Assembly: GCA_026545225.1 (NCBI GenBank)
Contig: CM048847.1
Location: 5,270,001 to 5,334,000 of the forward strand
Origin: Cornus controversa
Lineage: Eukaryota > Streptophyta > Magnoliopsida > Cornales > Cornaceae
Reading direction: 5' to 3'
DNA length: 64,000 bases
The stretch's first letter is position 1. Each line of letters opens with the position of its first letter. The translations under genes were made by a program, and so were the position numbers. The notes beneath the pieces were generated by a model. That model made no database searches. It saw only the letters and a program-made list of their open reading frames with translations, and was not told the DNA's origin. Positions 25,125 through 37,819 of this stretch are shown one piece after another.

Positions 25125-28100
25125 TCAAGTGATGAACAACTCGGGATACTTTGAGCGGACTTCTTGTTCTCGCTCCCACGTAGCCTCCTCCACCCCATGA
25201 TGCATCCAAAGCACTTTAACCAATGGAATGGTTTTGCCCCGAAGCACTTGTTCTCTAGTGTCCAAAATCAGAATCGGCCTCTCCTTGTATGACACGCCCT
25301 CCTCCACCTCAAGGTCTGCCCAATCAAGCACATGTGAAGGGTCCGGTTCATACTTCCTCATCATAGACACATGGAAAGTGTTGTGCACACTTGACAATTG
25401 CGGTGGCAATGCCAAGCGATAAGCAACCTCTCCTACCCGATCCAAAATCTCAAATGGCCCGATAAATCGTGGTGCAAGCTTGCCACTACGACCGAACCTC
25501 ATCAAACCTCTCCGTGGTGAGACCTTCAGAAAAACATGATCTCCCACCTCAAATGCCAATGGTCGCCGTCTTCTATCAGCATAGCTTTTCTGACGACTCT
25601 GGGCTGTAAGCAATCTTTGTCGAATTAACTTGATCTTCTCTGTGGTTTCCCGAACTAAATTCGGTCCCAAAGAAACTGTCTCCCCTACATCAGTCCAACA
25701 AACAGGTGACCTACACGGTCTACCATACAAAGCCTCAAATGGAGCCATCTCAATGCTAGCTTGATAGCTATTATTGTATGCAAACTCCACCAAAGGAAGG
25801 TGATCCTCCCAACTGCCCCGAAGATCAAGTACACATGCTCGTAGCATATCCTCCAGAATATGTATAGTACGCTCTGACTGACCATCCGTCTGAGGATGAA
25901 AAGCAGTACTAAAGTGAAGGTTCGTATCAAGTGCTGCCTGGAAACTCTGCCAAAATCGAGATGTAAATCGCGGGTCTCTATCTGAAACAATCGAAACTGG
26001 CACGCCATGAAGCCTAAGGATCTGCTCAATATACAATATACTGAGAGTATCCACATCATCTGTCACTCTAATGGGAATAAAATGAGCTACCTTCGTCAAT
26101 CTGTCAACGACCACCCAAACTGCGTCGTGACCCTTCCTCGACCTTGGAAGCCCCGTCACAAAATCCATAGTGACATGCTCCCATTTCCACATAGCCACAG
26201 GCAATGGCTGCAACAACCCCGCTGGTCTCTGATGCTCGGCCTGCACTTGTTGACAAGTGAGGCACCTCGCCACAAACTGAGCTACTTCCTTTTTCATACC
26301 CTTCCACCAATACTGTCGTCGTAGGTTATGATACATCTTGGTACCACCCGGATGTACTGCTAGTCTCGAGTTGTGAAACTCCCTCAAAATCTCATCTCGA
26401 CAAGCTAAAGGAACAAACGTCTTCCCTTTGAATCTCATGCTCTCATCTGAATGAACTGTCCATCCTTCCACCACTTCACCACCCGAAATCCGTATGCGAA
26501 TAGTCTCAACCTCACTATCCTTCCTCTGCTCTTCAATCACTCTACTCACAAGAGTTGGTTGAGCGATAAGAGTAAATAACATTGCCGTTCCATCATCCTC
26601 ACTGAAATGTAATCCCATTTCTGGGATGTCTTCCATCATCTTCCACTCCCGTATGGCTAAGCTCGCTAAGCTACCATGTGACTTCCTACTCAGTGCATCC
26701 GCCACTACATTGGCCTTTCCCGGATGATATTGTAAGTCGAAGTCATAGTCCTCCATATACTCCATCCACCTCCGTTGCCTCATATTCAAATCCTTTTGTG
26801 AGAAAAGGTATTTGAGACTTTTGTGATCCGAAAACACTTCAAACTTCTCACCATACAAATAATGTCTCCACACCTTAAGTGCAAAGATCACGGCTGCCAA
26901 TTCCAAGTCGTGTGTCGGGTAATTTTGTTCGTGCGTCTTCAACTGCCTTGAACCATACGCCACTACTTGTTCGGTTTGCATTAGCACACATCCCAAACCA
27001 AGTCGTGAAGCGTCACAATAAATTGTATACCCCAACCCACGTTCTGGAATGATCAAAATTGGAGCCGAAGTCAACCGGCTCTTCAATTCCATGAATGCAT
27101 GCTCGCAAGCATCATCCCACACAAACTTCACTCCTTTTCGGGTAAGCTTTGTCATTGGTGCTGCCAATCGCGAAAAGTCCTTCACAAACCTCCGATAATA
27201 CCCTGCCAATCCCAAGAAACTACGTATCTCAAATACGCTCTTAGGCTTTTCCCAAACCATCACCGCCTCTATCTTGGATGGATCTACGGTTACTCCTCCT
27301 TCGGCCACAACATGCCCAAGGAATTTCACTTCTTCTAGCCAAAATTCACATTTTTCATATTTGGCATATAATTGATGTTCTCTTAGCAGCTGCAACACAA
27401 TCCTCAAGTGACCTTCGTGCTCCTCTTCCGAAGACGAGTACACTAGGATGTCATCGACAAATACAACCACAAACTTGTCCAAGTAAGCATTGAACACTCT
27501 ATGCATTAGATCCATGAATGCCGCCGGTGCATTTGTCAAACCAAATGGCATCACCAAAAATTCATAATGCCCGTATCGTGTGCGAAAAGCAGTTTTTGGA
27601 ATGTCCGCCTCTCTAATCCCCAACTGATAGTAGCCCGACCTCAAGTCTATCTTTGAGAAACACCTCGAACCCTTAAGTTGATCGAACAAGTCATCTATCC
27701 TTGGCAAGGGATACTTATTTTTGATCGTTGCCCGATTCAACTTCCTATAGTCAATGCAAAGCCGCAAAGACCCGTCCTTCTTCTTAGCAAAAAGAACCGG
27801 AGCTCCCCAAGGCGATGTACTAGGGCGTACGAATCCCTTGTCTAGTAGCTCTTGTAATTGGTCCTTCAACTCTTTCAACTCAGCCGGTGCCATTCGGTAC
27901 GGTGCCATAGAAATGGGCGCGGTACCTGGAGCAAGCTCTATCACAAACTCCACTTCTCGTTTCGGAGGCAACTGTGTCAATTCCCCCGGAAATACGTCCA
28001 TAAACTCACACACTACACGAGGAAGCTCTCCAAGTGTCTCATCATCACCATCAACTAGTAGGCTCGCTAAGAAATGCCCAAGCCCTCTCTGATCACTCAA

Positions 28101-28493
28101 ACCATGCAAAGATGACAAGTAGAAGTCATCCCGCTCCCCCACAAAACATATACTAACACCAGAGGATGTACACAAGGTCACTCTTCCCCGATGACAATCA
28201 ATATTGGCTCTGTAGGTCGATAGCCAATCCATACCCAAGATTACATCAAAGCTAGACATCTCAAGAAGAATGAAATCAAACACTAGTCGATGTCCCGAAA
28301 TCTCGATCTCACAAGATCGGCACACATCACTCAAAACCACTCTACCACCAACTGGCGTATCAATGGATAAAATCGAGTCCAGTGATGACACCTCCAACCC
28401 CAAAGTACAAGCAAATGCATATGATATGAATGAATGTGATGCACCTGAATCTACTAAAACCCTAGCCCACGAGCTAGATACAAGAAATGTACC
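25125..28493 (-). CDS. pol: pol of array unit 3
   Basis: An uninterrupted frame from the gag stop to the chromodomain end, with protease, RT, RNase H and integrase active-site residues all present. It shares an integrase-region variant with unit 2 and has at least two private variants of its own, so it is not a copy made by the assembler. It looks whole. Confidence 0.92.
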   Translation of the reverse strand, partial: GTFLVSSSWARVLVDSGASHSFISYAFACTLGLEVSSLDSILSIDTPVGGRVVLSDVCRSCEIEISGHRLVFDFILLEMSSFDVILGMDWLSTYRANIDCHRGRVTLCTSSGVSICFVGERDDFYLSSLHGLSDQRGLGHFLASLLVDGDDETLGELPRVVCEFMDVFPGELTQLPPKREVEFVIELAPGTAPISMAPYRMAPAELKELKDQLQELLDKGFVRPSTSPWGAPVLFAKKKDGSLRLCIDYRKLNRATIKNKYPLPRIDDLFDQLKGSRCFSKIDLRSGYYQLGIREADIPKTAFRTRYGHYEFLVMPFGLTNAPAAFMDLMHRVFNAYLDKFVVVFVDDILVYSSSEEEHEGHLRIVLQLLREHQLYAKYEKCEFWLEEVKFLGHVVAEGGVTVDPSKIEAVMVWEKPKSVFEIRSFLGLAGYYRRFVKDFSRLAAPMTKLTRKGVKFVWDDACEHAFMELKSRLTSAPILIIPERGLGYTIYCDASRLGLGCVLMQTEQVVAYGSRQLKTHEQNYPTHDLELAAVIFALKVWRHYLYGEKFEVFSDHKSLKYLFSQKDLNMRQRRWMEYMEDYDFDLQYHPGKANVVADALSRKSHGSLASLAIREWKMMEDIPEMGLHFSEDDGTAMLFTLIAQPTLVSRVIEEQRKDSEVETIRIRISGGEVVEGWTVHSDESMRFKGKTFVPLACRDEILREFHNSRLAVHPGGTKMYHNLRRQYWWKGMKKEVAQFVARCLTCQQVQAEHQRPAGLLQPLPVAMWKWEHVTMDFVTGLPRSRKGHDAVWVVVDRLTKVAHFIPIRVTDDVDTLSILYIEQILRLHGVPVSIVSDRDPRFTSRFWQSFQAALDTNLHFSTAFHPQTDGQSERTIHILEDMLRACVLDLRGSWEDHLPLVEFAYNNSYQASIEMAPFEALYGRPCRSPVCWTDVGETVSLGPNLVRETTEKIKLIRQRLLTAQSRQKSYADRRRRPLAFEVGDHVFLKVSPRRGLMRFGRSGKLAPRFIGPFEILDRVGEVAYRLALPPQLSSVHNTFHVSMMRKYEPDPSHVLDWADLEVEEGVSYKERPILILDTREQVLRGKTIPLVKVLWMHHGVEEATWEREQEVRSKYPELFIT

Positions 28494-29735
28494 TCAGACC
28501 ACTGACGGTCCTGCCGAGGTCTCTGCCTGAACATGAGTAAAAGCACGGCCTTGTGACCTCTGGCCCTGCTGTCCTGCACCCTGATATCCCGACTGCTGAC
28601 TGGGAGCACTAGACGTGACTCCTCTAGCAGGTGCCCGAGAACTCTGAACTGAAGGCGCTGTCTGCTGTGGTGGCAATGCCCTAAAACCTATTTGTGAAGT
28701 CATAGGCTGCATAGGACGCTGCAGCGAACCAGTACCACCCTGCACACTCTTTTTCTGTGGGCAATCCCAACTAATGTGCCCCATTTGATGACAATGGTAG
28801 CACTTTTTATCTGCCATTAACGGAACTTGCCCTTGAGTACACTCGGCCATTCTGTGTCCTGGTTTCTGGCAATTGAAACAGACTATCCTTGATCGAAAAG
28901 ATCTAGAAGGTATAGCCACAGAACTCACTGATTGAGTTGGTTGCCTTTGTGAGGATGACCCACCAATCCTCATCTTCTTTCTAGCACGATTATCCGTAAG
29001 GGATCCCATGCTTCTTGTTTGGTTATGTGCTTCTCTTATTCTTTGATTATCATTGCTGAACTCTTCAGAAATCAATGCTCTCTCCACTACTGCTGCATAG
29101 TTGGTCAAGCCTAAAATCCCAACCTTGTCTCTTATGTAGGTTCGGAGACCTCTTATGAATTGCTTAATTTTAAGCTCTTCTGTTGGGATCATCTCCTTTG
29201 CAAACCTAGCCAAGGAGGTAAAATTTGTTTCGTACTCCATCACCGTCATTGTCCCTTGAACAAGGTTAAAGAATTCTCTCCTCATACTATCTTTCATTGT
29301 CACTGGAAAGTACTTCTCGAAGAAAAGTACTTGGAATGTATCCCATTCCATTATCTCCAAATCATGGTAATCTCCCAAGAACTTCCACCAACGTTTGGCG
29401 TCATCCTTGAGGTAATGAGTGGCTACCTTAACTTTCAAGTCCTCCTCAATTTCAAGTACATTAAGGAGTGTAACCATCTCATCCAACCAGCTTTCAGCTA
29501 CCATTGGATCGGGTCCCCCAGAATACGACGGTGGACTATGTTTCTTAACATGTCCCAACGCCGTTATCATCCTATTAGGAGGAGCTGCTCTAGGTGGAGC
29601 TTGGGTCTCCTCTTGAGTTTCCCGTTGTGTTTCCCTTGCAATTTGTCGCATAGTAGCGACCATGTCGCGCATAAATTGCTCTCCTCCAATAGGGACCACT
29701 TCCGGTGTCCTCTCACGAGCTCTTCTTGGTGGCAT
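28494..29735 (-). CDS. gag: gag of array unit 3
   Basis: A 413-aa frame identical in translation, by eye, to unit 2 gag. Both zinc knuckles are intact. Confidence 0.92.
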   Translation of the reverse strand: MPPRRARERTPEVVPIGGEQFMRDMVATMRQIARETQRETQEETQAPPRAAPPNRMITALGHVKKHSPPSYSGGPDPMVAESWLDEMVTLLNVLEIEEDLKVKVATHYLKDDAKRWWKFLGDYHDLEIMEWDTFQVLFFEKYFPVTMKDSMRREFFNLVQGTMTVMEYETNFTSLARFAKEMIPTEELKIKQFIRGLRTYIRDKVGILGLTNYAAVVERALISEEFSNDNQRIREAHNQTRSMGSLTDNRARKKMRIGGSSSQRQPTQSVSSVAIPSRSFRSRIVCFNCQKPGHRMAECTQGQVPLMADKKCYHCHQMGHISWDCPQKKSVQGGTGSLQRPMQPMTSQIGFRALPPQQTAPSVQSSRAPARGVTSSAPSQQSGYQGAGQQGQRSQGRAFTHVQAETSAGPSVV

Positions 29736-30004
29736 CCTTCTATATAGATGACAAGAATATATTTAGAATTTGTGCACGAATCTATGGGACCAATTCACAT
29801 CATGCATACTGAACATGCTAAGGTACTTCACAATTAGCATGTTATGTAAACAATTAAGCACACAAAAGTTTCCAAGTAATATGCACTTAATCCCTAACTT
29901 ATACTTATAACCTCAATTCACAATTTTAGAAGTCATCAAGTCCTTTCAATCCAAAATGTGGCCTAACCATTTCCCGTCGTCCGTAGGTATTCAAACCCGG
30001 TTAA

Positions 30005-30016
30005 GCTCTGATACCA
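30005..30016 (-). other. Primer-binding site, unit 3 (tRNA-iMet)
   Basis: TGGTATCAGAGC on the minus strand, three bases inside LTR4. Confidence 0.92.
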
Positions 30017-30019
30017 TGT

Positions 30020-32878
30020 TGTCACGCCCCGGTTTCCGACACCCGGTTAGGAGCGAAGGGAACGGGGGTGAATCCGTAATTTCACCTCAAGTCCTCACAA
30101 ATTACTCTCATTATAATCATTTCTATTGCGGAAGCATTCTATATGCACACCCTTCAAGTGGCATTAGATCATCAAAGGCCCTTGCACATGATTTTCACCT
30201 TTAGTTCTATACATATAAACCACTAAGTTCCGGACCTCAACTTTTTACACAGATGGAATTTGATTATGAAACCTATACCATTGGATATAGCTTTCAAAAA
30301 TACTCAAGTTCAAAAAAAACCACACTCAATTCCGATTTAAAACGAAGAAATTACATCGAAACGAAGTTTGGACAAATTTTGAACCTTGCTGTGAATAGTA
30401 ATCTCGATCAATCGAAATTGGATCTCGATCAATCGAAATCCATCTCGATTAATCGAGATTTTGACCCCATCAATCGAAGAAAACAGCCTCTCGGTACTTT
30501 GGACCTGCAATATTTCGATTGATCGAAGTTGGGACTTCGATTGATCGAAATAAAGCTTAAAAATCCATAAAAACTCGCAACCATTTCGATCAATCGAGAT
30601 GGGCATCTCGATTAATCGAAATGGGCATTTCGATTAATCGAAATGTACTGCCCAGTTTTTCCCAAACACCTATATAAGATCAATTTGAACCCAAATCTCA
30701 ACCAAACCACCTTAGATCATTCATAACTCATATGAATCATCTACCATTGATATAATATCATACTCACACATCAACCTACACATTTGAATCTCAAATCTTG
30801 TATAATCATAGAAAATTCATCCAAAGTTCACAATGCACATAAAATTCAAGTGAACCAAACCATCCTCATTTTTCCAAAGGTGATCCTCATTAACCCAACC
30901 ATACAATCTAACTTATACATTGAGATCCTACAACCATGATTCCAAAATAAATCCACAACTCTAAACATTTATATCCACGAAATTAAAATACAAGAGACAG
31001 AAGAATGCATTCATCCATTTAAATTCCAAATCCATACATAATCCATGGAACCATACACATAAGAATTCAAATGGCCCTTCTTGCATACATTCTACAAGTC
31101 TCAAATGAAGGAAGCCATTATACATACATTTCTCAAAAATCACTTTCCTACAAGTGTGGCACTTACATTTGGATTTCACATACATAAGAAGGTACAAATG
31201 TAAAGGCAACACCACAACCATTGTCTACATGCCACAAGCCGGCATGGACATTTATCTACATCTCAAAAGAGCAAAAGTCCAAAAATAAGCTCAACATATC
31301 CATAGAGCCAATCATGCTTCGTCTTCCATTGGCGCCTTATCTAAAAATGTTTATATAAATATGGGGTGAGCAACACTGCGGCTCAGTAGGAATGATCCAC
31401 CCAACCCCACTCTAACTCAGGCGGCCATGCATGGATGCATATGAAATCCCTACATGTCTACATGACAAGTATACATGCTTTTAACCCATAAACAAACACG
31501 TTTTTCAAATCATGCGTGATGCTTCACATCTCAATGCATCTACATATGCATATATATATATATATATATATCCAATTGAGCAAGCCACAATATATATATA
31601 TATAACTCACGCCACATAAATCCAGAAATCACTTCAATGGGGACTAGCTTATCACTCCATCCATAGTAAGGGTCTCTTCGGCACCCAAACTCTGCTTGTG
31701 CTTTATCGGTTTACTAATCCGAAGGGAGCACCTCCTCTTGGCCAAGTTTTGGGTCTTTCACCCTAGGGACCATTCCCTCACCTTAATTCTCAATGTTGTC
31801 ACGCCCCAAAAACTCGCTTTTCACATAGTGCACATAATCACATCAATGCACTTATTCCACACCATGAATGCATTTTCTTTTGTCAAATCAATGCATTTTC
31901 CTTTCCCTCAAGATTGTCACAATGCCATAACACTCATACCATGAAAATCACCATGCTTATGCATTTAACAAGGAAAATCATATCTTTCATGCACAAGTCT
32001 ATAAAATTCACATTTTTCATGTTTTCACCGAATGATCACATTTTTCATCAAGCACATTCATAGTCTCATTTGCACATACACAACATATATAAGTTCTTAC
32101 CAACATGCTAGACATTGATACATGCATAATCACATTAGTATACATATATACACATATACATAACCCTAAACTCAAGAAATCCCAATCTATCTTTCATGTC
32201 ACAATTATGTGACCTATAGAATCAAAGTAAAGATGAGTCTAGCACCCCTACCTCAAATTCCCAAGCTTGGAATCCAACTTTGAGAAATTCCAGCTTTCTC
32301 AACTTCACGAAATGGAGACTTTGATCGGTTCAAACCGATGCCCTTGATGTCCCCTACACACTTTCCTTCTTCAAGATCTTCCAAATCACACCTTAAGGCC
32401 CTCAAACTCTAGAGAGAAGGGAGAGAGATGAAGTGGGATACATAGAGAGAGAGAGAGATCTGTAAAATGAAATGTCTCAGACCCTTTTCGATATTTATCT
32501 CAACCCTAGGGGCGCGAAATGACCATTTTACCCCTAGCCACTTAATGTACCTTCCCGAGCTCGGAATTAATTCCTGAAAACTCCGTTGGACTCGAAATCA
32601 CTTCCTTAACATTCTAAATATTTCGTTTAGTCCATAGTCAAAAATAAAATTTCTCAGAATTTTCCCGAAATTCCCGGACCCACTTAACCTAATCCCGGGC
32701 CCCCGTTGACCAAAAAGTCAAACTTTCCCAAAAGTCGCCAAAACTTCCCAAAACCATATTCCAACCTTCTAAACATGTTCCCTGCATCCAAAACATGTTA
32801 AATATCATTTAAAATGCATTTAAAGCAATAAATGACAAAAATAAAAAAAACCGGCCAAAATTGGGCACGGTCTCTACA
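30020..32878 (-). repeat. LTR4 of the array (shared by units 3 and 4)
   Basis: The repeat is 2859 bp with (AT)11, about two private substitutions, and the motif cluster at 30399-30644. Confidence 0.95.
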
Positions 32879-32889
32879 ACCTCCCAACC
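32879..32889 (-). other. Polypurine tract, unit 4
   Basis: GGTTGGGAGGT on the minus strand, abutting LTR4. Confidence 0.8.
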
Positions 32890-32924
32890 TTATAAGAATT
32901 TCGTCCTCGAAATTAGAATGTACC

Positions 32925-35900
32925 TCAAGTGATGAACAACTCGGGATACTTTGAGCGGACTTCTTGTTCTCGCTCCCACGTAGCCTCCTCCACCCCATGA
33001 TGCATCCAAAGCACTTTAACCAATGGAATGGTTTTGCCCCGAAGCACTTGTTCTCTAGTGTCCAAAATCAGAATCGGCCTCTCCTTGTATGACACGCCCT
33101 CCTCCACCTCAAGGTCTGCCCAATCAAGCACATGTGAAGGGTCCGGTTCATACTTCCTCATCATAGACACATGGAAAGTGTTGTGCACACTTGACAATTG
33201 CGGTGGCAATGCCAAGCGATAAGCAACCTCTCCTACCCGATCCAAAATCTCAAATGGCCCGATAAATCGTGGTGCAAGCTTGCCACTACGACCGAACCTC
33301 ATCAAACCTCTCCGTGGTGAGACCTTCAGAAAAACATGATCTCCCACCTCAAATGCCAATGGTCGCCGTCTTCTATCAGCATAGCTTTTCTGACGACTCT
33401 GGGCTGTAAGCAATCTTTGTCGAATTAACTTGATCTTCTCTGTGGTTTCCCGAACTAAATTCGGTCCCAAAGAAACTGTCTCCCCTACATCAGTCCAACA
33501 AACAGGTGACCTACACGGTCTACCATACAAAGCCTCAAATGGAGTCATCTCAATGCTAGCTTGATAGCTATTATTGTATGCAAACTCCACCAAAGGAAGG
33601 TGATCCTCCCAACTGCCCCGAAGATCAAGTACACATGCTCGTAGCATATCCTCCAGAATCTGTATAGTACGCTCTGACTGACCATCCGTCTGAGGATGAA
33701 AAGCAGTACTAAAGTGAAGGTCCGTATCAAGTGCTGCCTGGAAACTCTGCCAAAATCGAGATGTAAATCGCGGGTCTCTATCTGAAACAATAGAAACTGG
33801 CATGCCATGAAGCCTAAGGATCTGCTCAATATACAATATACTGAGAGTATCCACATCATCTGTCACTCTAATGGGAATAAAATGAGCTACCTTCGTCAAT
33901 CTGTCAACGACCACCCAAACTGCGTCGTGACCCTTCCTCGACCTTGGAAGCCCCGTCACAAAATCCATAGTGACATGCTCCCATTTCCACATAGCCACAG
34001 GCAATGGCTGCAACAACCCCGCTGGTCTCTGATGCTCGGCCTGCACTTGTTGACAAGTGAGGCACCTCGCCACAAACTGAGCTACTTCCTTTTTCATACC
34101 CTTCCACCAATACTGTCGTCGTAGGTTATGATACATCTTGGTACCACCCGGATGTACTGCTAGTCTCGAGTTGTGAAACTCCCTCAAAATCTCATCTCGA
34201 CAAGCTAAAGGAACAAACGTCTTCCCTTTGAATCTCATGCTCTCATCTGAATGAACTGTCCATCCTTCCACCACTTCACCACCCGAAATCCGTATGCGAA
34301 TAGTCTCAACCTCACTATCCTTCCTCTGCTCTTCAATCACTCTACTCACAAGAGTTGGTTGAGCGATAAGAGTAAATAACATTGCCGTTCCATCATCCTC
34401 ACTGAAATGTAATCCCATTTCTGGGATGTCTTCCATCATCTTCCACTCCCGTATGGCTAAGCTCGCTAAGCTACCATGTGACTTCCTACTCAGTGCATCT
34501 GCCACTACATTGGCCTTTCCCGGATGATATTGTAAGTCGAAGTCATAGTCCTCCATATACTCCATCCACCTCCGTTGCCTCATATTCAAATCCTTTTGTG
34601 AGAAAAGGTATTTGAGACTTTTGTGATCCGAAAACACTTCAAACTTCTCACCATACAAATAATGTCTCCACACCTTAAGTGCAAAGATCACGGCTGCCAA
34701 TTCCAAGTCGTGTGTCGGGTAATTTTGTTCGTGCGTCTTCAACTGCCTTGAACCATACGCCACTACTTGTTCGGTTTGCATTAGCACACATCCCAAACCA
34801 AGTCGTGAAGCGTCACAATAAATTGTATACCCCAACCCACGTTCTGGAATGATCAAAATTGGAGCCGAAGTCAACCGGCTCTTCAATTCCATGAATGCAT
34901 GCTCGCAAGCATCATCCCACACAAACTTCACTCCTTTTCGGGTAAGCTTTGTCATTGGTGCTGCCAATCGCGAAAAGTCCTTCACAAACCTCCGATAATA
35001 CCCTGCCAATCCCAAGAAACTACGTATCTCAAATACGCTCTTAGGCTTTTCCCAAACCATCACCGCCTCTATCTTGGATGGATCTACGGTTACTCCTCCT
35101 TCGGCCACAACATGCCCAAGGAATTTCACTTCTTCTAGCCAAAATTCACATTTTTCATATTTGGCATATAATTGATGTTCTCTTAGCAGCTGCAACACAA
35201 TCCTCAAGTGACCTTCGTGCTCCTCTTCCGAAGACGAGTACACTAGGATGTCATCGACAAATACAACCACAAACTTGTCCAAGTAAGCATTGAACACTCT
35301 ATGCATTAGATCCATGAATGCCGCCGGTGCATTTGTCAAACCAAATGGCATCACCAAAAATTCATAATGCCCGTATCGTGTGAGAAAAGCAGTTTTTGGA
35401 ATGTCCGCCTCTCTAATCCCCAACTGATAGTAGCCCGACCTCAAGTCTATCTTTGAGAAACACCTCGAACCCTTAAGTTGATCGAACAAGTCATCTATCC
35501 TTGGCAAGGGATACTTATTTTTGATCGTTGCCCGATTCAACTTCCTATAGTCAATGCAAAGCCGCAAAGACCCGTCCTTCTTCTTAGCAAAAAGAACCGG
35601 AGCTCCCCAAGGCGATGTACTAGGGCGTACGAATCCCTTGTCTAGTAGCTCTTGTAATTGGTCCTTCAACTCTTTCAACTCAGCCGGTGCCATTCGGTAC
35701 GGTGCCATAGAAATGGGCGCGGTACCTGGAGCAAGATCTATCACAAACTCCACTTCTCGTTTCGGAGGCAACTGTGTCAATTCCCCCGGAAATACGTCCA
35801 TAAACTCACACACTACACGAGGAAGCTCTCCAAGTGTCTCATCATCACCATCAACTAGTAGGCTCGCTAAGAAATGCCCAAGCCCTCTCTGATCACTCAA

Positions 35901-36293
35901 ACCATGCAAAGATGACAAGTAGAAGTCATCCCGCTCCCCCACAAAACATATACTAACACCAGAGGATGTACACAAGGTCACTCTTCCCCGATGACAATCA
36001 ATATTGGCTCTGTAGGTCGATAGCCAATCCATACCCAAGATTACATCAAAGCTAGACATCTCAAGAAGAATGAAATCAAACACTAGTCGATGTCCCGAAA
36101 TCTCGATCTCACAAGATCGGCACACATCACTCAAAACCACTCTACCACCAACTGGCGTATCAATGGATAAAATCGAGTCCAGTGATGACACCTCCAACCC
36201 CAAAGTACAAGCAAATGCATATGATATGAATGAATGTGATGCACCTGAATCTACTAAAACCCTAGCCCACGAGCTAGATACAAGAAATGTACC
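32925..36293 (-). CDS. pol: pol of array unit 4
   Basis: An uninterrupted frame with all catalytic residues seen. It shares one RT-region and one integrase-region variant with unit 6 and with no other unit, although unit 5 lies between them. It has one further private variant. Confidence 0.92.
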   Translation of the reverse strand, partial: GTFLVSSSWARVLVDSGASHSFISYAFACTLGLEVSSLDSILSIDTPVGGRVVLSDVCRSCEIEISGHRLVFDFILLEMSSFDVILGMDWLSTYRANIDCHRGRVTLCTSSGVSICFVGERDDFYLSSLHGLSDQRGLGHFLASLLVDGDDETLGELPRVVCEFMDVFPGELTQLPPKREVEFVIDLAPGTAPISMAPYRMAPAELKELKDQLQELLDKGFVRPSTSPWGAPVLFAKKKDGSLRLCIDYRKLNRATIKNKYPLPRIDDLFDQLKGSRCFSKIDLRSGYYQLGIREADIPKTAFLTRYGHYEFLVMPFGLTNAPAAFMDLMHRVFNAYLDKFVVVFVDDILVYSSSEEEHEGHLRIVLQLLREHQLYAKYEKCEFWLEEVKFLGHVVAEGGVTVDPSKIEAVMVWEKPKSVFEIRSFLGLAGYYRRFVKDFSRLAAPMTKLTRKGVKFVWDDACEHAFMELKSRLTSAPILIIPERGLGYTIYCDASRLGLGCVLMQTEQVVAYGSRQLKTHEQNYPTHDLELAAVIFALKVWRHYLYGEKFEVFSDHKSLKYLFSQKDLNMRQRRWMEYMEDYDFDLQYHPGKANVVADALSRKSHGSLASLAIREWKMMEDIPEMGLHFSEDDGTAMLFTLIAQPTLVSRVIEEQRKDSEVETIRIRISGGEVVEGWTVHSDESMRFKGKTFVPLACRDEILREFHNSRLAVHPGGTKMYHNLRRQYWWKGMKKEVAQFVARCLTCQQVQAEHQRPAGLLQPLPVAMWKWEHVTMDFVTGLPRSRKGHDAVWVVVDRLTKVAHFIPIRVTDDVDTLSILYIEQILRLHGMPVSIVSDRDPRFTSRFWQSFQAALDTDLHFSTAFHPQTDGQSERTIQILEDMLRACVLDLRGSWEDHLPLVEFAYNNSYQASIEMTPFEALYGRPCRSPVCWTDVGETVSLGPNLVRETTEKIKLIRQRLLTAQSRQKSYADRRRRPLAFEVGDHVFLKVSPRRGLMRFGRSGKLAPRFIGPFEILDRVGEVAYRLALPPQLSSVHNTFHVSMMRKYEPDPSHVLDWADLEVEEGVSYKERPILILDTREQVLRGKTIPLVKVLWMHHGVEEATWEREQEVRSKYPELFIT

Positions 36294-37535
36294 TCAGACC
36301 ACTGACGGTCCTGCCGAGGTCTCTGCCTGAACATGAGTAAAAGCACGGCCTTGTGACCTCTGGCCCTGCTGTCCTGCACCCTGATATCCCGACTGCTGAC
36401 TGGGAGCACTAGACGTGACTCCTCTAGCAGGTGCCCGAGAACTCTGAACTGAAGGCGCTGTCTGTTGTGGTGGCAATGCCCTAAAACCTATTTGTGAAGT
36501 CATAGGCTGCATAGGACGCTGCAGCGAACCAGTACCACCCTGCACACTCTTTTTCTGTGGGCAATCCCAACTAATGTGCCCCATTTGATGACAATGGTAG
36601 CACTTTTTATCTGCCATTAACGGAACTTGCCCTTGAGTACACTCGGCCATTCTGTGTCCTGGTTTCTGGCAATTGAAACAGACTATCCTTGATCGAAAAG
36701 ATCCAGAAGGTATAGCCACAGAACTCACTGATTGAGTTGGTTGCCTTTGTGAGGATGACCCACCAATCCTCATCTTCTTTCTAGCACGATTATCCGTAAG
36801 GGATCCCATGCTTCTTGTTTGGTTATGTGCTTCTCTTATTCTTTGATTATCATTGCTGAACTCTTCAGAAATCAATGCTCTCTCCACTACTGCTGCATAG
36901 TTGGTCAAGCCTAAAATCCCAACCTTGTCTCTTATGTAGGTTCGGAGACCTCTTATGAATTGCTTAATTTTAAGCTCTTCTGTTGGGATCATCTCCTTTG
37001 CAAACCTAGCCAAGGAGGTAAAATTTGTTTCGTACTCCATCACCGTCATTGTCCCTTGAACAAGGTTAAAGAATTCTCTCCTCATACTATCTTTCATTGT
37101 CACTGGAAAGTACTTCTCGAAGAAAAGTACTTGGAATGTATCCCATTCCATTATCTCCAAATCATGGTAATCTCCCAAGAACTTCCACCAACGTTTGGCG
37201 TCATCCTTGAGGTAATGAGTGGCTACCTTAACTTTCAAGTCCTCCTCAATTTCAAGTACATTAAGGAGTGTAACCATCTCATCCAACCAGCTTTCAGCTA
37301 CCATTGGATCGGGTCCCCCAGAATACGACGGTGGACTATGTTTCTTAACATGTCCCAACGCCGTTATCATCCTATTAGGAGGAGCTGCTCTAGGTGGAGC
37401 TTGGGTCTCCTCTTGAGTTTCCCGTTGTGTTTCCCTTGCAATTTGTCGCATAGTAGCGACCATGTCGCGCATAAATTGCTCTCCTCCAATAGGGACCACT
37501 TCCGGTGTCCTCTCACGAGCTCTTCTTGGTGGCAT
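36294..37535 (-). CDS. gag: gag of array unit 4
   Basis: A 413-aa frame. One variant just before the first zinc knuckle is shared only with unit 5, so gag and pol of this unit point to different closest relatives within the array. Confidence 0.92.
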   Translation of the reverse strand: MPPRRARERTPEVVPIGGEQFMRDMVATMRQIARETQRETQEETQAPPRAAPPNRMITALGHVKKHSPPSYSGGPDPMVAESWLDEMVTLLNVLEIEEDLKVKVATHYLKDDAKRWWKFLGDYHDLEIMEWDTFQVLFFEKYFPVTMKDSMRREFFNLVQGTMTVMEYETNFTSLARFAKEMIPTEELKIKQFIRGLRTYIRDKVGILGLTNYAAVVERALISEEFSNDNQRIREAHNQTRSMGSLTDNRARKKMRIGGSSSQRQPTQSVSSVAIPSGSFRSRIVCFNCQKPGHRMAECTQGQVPLMADKKCYHCHQMGHISWDCPQKKSVQGGTGSLQRPMQPMTSQIGFRALPPQQTAPSVQSSRAPARGVTSSAPSQQSGYQGAGQQGQRSQGRAFTHVQAETSAGPSVV

Positions 37536-37804
37536 CCTTCTATATAGATGACAAGAATATATTTAGAATTTGTGCACGAATCTATGGGACCAATTCACAT
37601 CATGCATACTGAACATGCTAAGGTACTTCACAATTAGCATGTTATGTAAACAATTAAGCACACAAAAGTTTCCAAGTAATATGCACTTAATCCCTAACTT
37701 ATACTTATAACCTCAATTCACAATTTTAGAAGTCATCAAGTCCTTTCAATCCAAAATGTGGCCTAACCATTTCCCGTCGTCCGTAGGTATTCAAACCCGG
37801 TTAA

Positions 37805-37816
37805 GCTCTGATACCA
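37805..37816 (-). other. Primer-binding site, unit 4 (tRNA-iMet)
   Basis: TGGTATCAGAGC on the minus strand, three bases inside LTR5. Confidence 0.92.
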
Positions 37817-37819
37817 TGT